Source: Faecalibacterium longum CLA-AA-H243
Lineage (GTDB): Bacteria > Bacillota > Clostridia > Oscillospirales > Ruminococcaceae
Assembly (NCBI RefSeq): GCF_020687245.1
Contig: NZ_JAJEQG010000023.1
Span: 1 to 39,466, forward strand
Length of the DNA: 39,466 nt
Direction of reading: 5' to 3'
The notes under the pieces were generated by a model, which made no database searches, was not told the origin of the DNA, and saw nothing but the letters and a program-made list of their open reading frames with translations. Shown here piece after piece: positions 38,607 to 39,466 of the stretch. A program made the translations under genes and the position numbers. Numbering within the stretch: position 1 is the first letter of the stretch; the number at the start of each line of letters is the position of its first letter.

Positions 38607-39314
38607 TTATTTCAGCGGACTTTTCGCAATTTTTCCGCCGTTTCTGGGGTAGGCAGTCGGAGTTTGCGAAATCTTTTTGCAGAGGATGAGGGTGCGGGTA
38701 TCGCCGCCCGGAAGATGGAGGGTGCGGGTCTCTTTGTACTCGCCGCCCAGCTTCTTGATGGCACCCCGGGCTGCGGCCAGCTCTTCTTCGCCGGAAGCGC
38801 CCTTCATGGCAAGGAAGTTTCCACCCACCTTCACCAGCGGCAGGCAGTATTCTGCCAGCATGGGCAGAGCCGCCACCGCGCGGGCCGAAGCCAAATCGAA
38901 CTGTTCACGCCACGCCTTGCGAGCAGCTTCCTCGGCGCGCTCCTTGGCGAATTCCACACCGGTAAGGCCCAGCTGGCCGCAGGCGTATTTCAGAAACTCC
39001 ACCCGCTTTCCGGTGGGTTCCATCAGGGTCAGCTCCAACTCGGGCTTGAAAATCTTCGTCACGATGCCCGGGAAGCCCGCGCCTGCACCGACATCCACCA
39101 TCTTCCCTGCCACCTCAGGCTGAGAGGCAAAGAGCAGGCTGTCGAGGAAGTGCTTGTCCTCGATGCCCTCCGGGTCAGTGATGGCAGTCAGATTGACCTT
39201 CTGGTTGTACTCCACCAGAATCTCCGCAAAGGCGTCCAACTGGTCGAGCTGGGTTCCGGTGAGCGCGATGTTCCATGTGGAACATTTCTGTTCCAGCCGG
39301 CTTTTATCGATCAT
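38607..39314 (-). CDS. rsmG: 16S rRNA m7G527 methyltransferase RsmG (GidB)
   Basis: A 235-residue SAM-dependent methyltransferase modifying G527 of 16S rRNA. It shows VNLTAITDPEGIEDKHFLDSL, the SAM loop DVGAGAGFPGI, LMEPTGKRVEFL and ARAVAALPMLAEYCLPLVK. RBS GAGGAT. An internal parS site lies in its first codons. Its position at the edge of the noc/par block is the usual origin-proximal layout. Confidence 0.95.
   Translation of the reverse strand: MIDKSRLEQKCSTWNIALTGTQLDQLDAFAEILVEYNQKVNLTAITDPEGIEDKHFLDSLLFASQPEVAGKMVDVGAGAGFPGIVTKIFKPELELTLMEPTGKRVEFLKYACGQLGLTGVEFAKERAEEAARKAWREQFDLASARAVAALPMLAEYCLPLVKVGGNFLAMKGASGEEELAAARGAIKKLGGEYKETRTLHLPGGDTRTLILCKKISQTPTAYPRNGGKIAKSPLK
39269..39284. 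promoter_or_regulatory. parS site 3 (inside rsmG)
   Basis: TGTTCCATGTGGAACA, the reverse complement of sites 1 and 2, in the 5' end of rsmG. Confidence 0.92.
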
Positions 39315-39466
39315 AAACTTATCCTCATTTCACAAAAGCTTATCGCAATTTTCAAAAATAGCATTAATCAAAAAGGTATATTGCTGTCTCTCGCGCCGGT
39401 GGCGCGGGGCAGGTTTTTTCTTTTGGTCAAGCGGCTTGCGCTCCGCGCGGGCCAGAGGTAGGGAGG
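39315..39466. other. Intergenic end of window
   Basis: 152 bases without a gene. A CGCGCC-ggt-GGCGCG hairpin (39392-39406) is followed by GGGCAGG and TTTTTTCTTTT, a plausible terminator on the plus strand. The rsmG promoter was not identified. Confidence 0.4.

Noticed and set aside
1-39466. CRISPR array, prophage, or intact insertion sequence
   Set aside because: No spaced repeat array, no phage structural gene and no transposase were seen.

Overview
The window looks like chromosomal DNA of a GC-rich gut Clostridium-class Firmicute, most likely Faecalibacterium or a close Oscillospiraceae relative. This rests on protein flavour (CBS-type inorganic pyrophosphatase, DUF362 ferredoxin, several MATE pumps), on AGGAGG ribosome sites with sigma-70 type promoters, and on a Bacillus-like rsmG-noc-parA-parB block with parS sites. 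The genus is inferred from memory of such proteins, not from a search.

Layout. 1-1070: a divergent coaX homologue and tRNA-Arg(CCG). 1080-3370: a small cassette (MerR regulator, flavin reductase, carboxymuconolactone decarboxylase-cupin fusion) flanked by gene relics. 3495-7357: two MATE pumps and an unknown two-TM protein. 7639-9631: CBS-PPase and acylphosphatase. 9694-16999: a low-GC relic, a promoter-terminator leader, then a tightly overlapped Wadjet/MksBEF-type condensin operon (jetA, jetB, jetC). Where the JetD nuclease would be expected there is instead a 77-codon gene and a third MATE pump. 17040-19801: phosphatase, ketopantoate-reductase-like protein and a small protein, divergent from a LysR gene. 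20153-22584: CstA carrier and a PAP2 phosphatase. 22601-22876: a dispersed repeat. 22889-25143: gluQ and an M18 aminopeptidase. 25355-28134: lipoprotein, DUF362 ferredoxin and uppP. 28374-31966: a five-gene run of two TrkA-type K+ gating proteins, two PH-domain membrane proteins and a HAD phosphatase. 32201-33001: an SDR. 33077-33620: direct repeats, tRNA-Glu and tRNA-Met. 33816-39314: serS, parB, parA, a noc-like parB paralogue and rsmG, with three identical parS palindromes, which suggests proximity to the replication origin.

The most interesting system is the condensin-like jetABC operon without an adjacent jetD. It has its own extended -10 promoter and, upstream, a second promoter followed by a strong terminator, so the leader either makes a roughly 110-nt RNA or attenuates transcription into the operon. 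Other points of note are the coaX homologue lacking the usual catalytic acidic residues, a mosaic repeat family (full copy, deleted copy and inverted piece), parS placed inside the probable noc terminator, and a Noc-box-like palindrome just upstream of noc.

Most genes are ordinary core functions, and most long overlapping open frames are GC-rich antisense shadows. No CRISPR array, insertion sequence with intact transposase, rRNA or prophage was seen.
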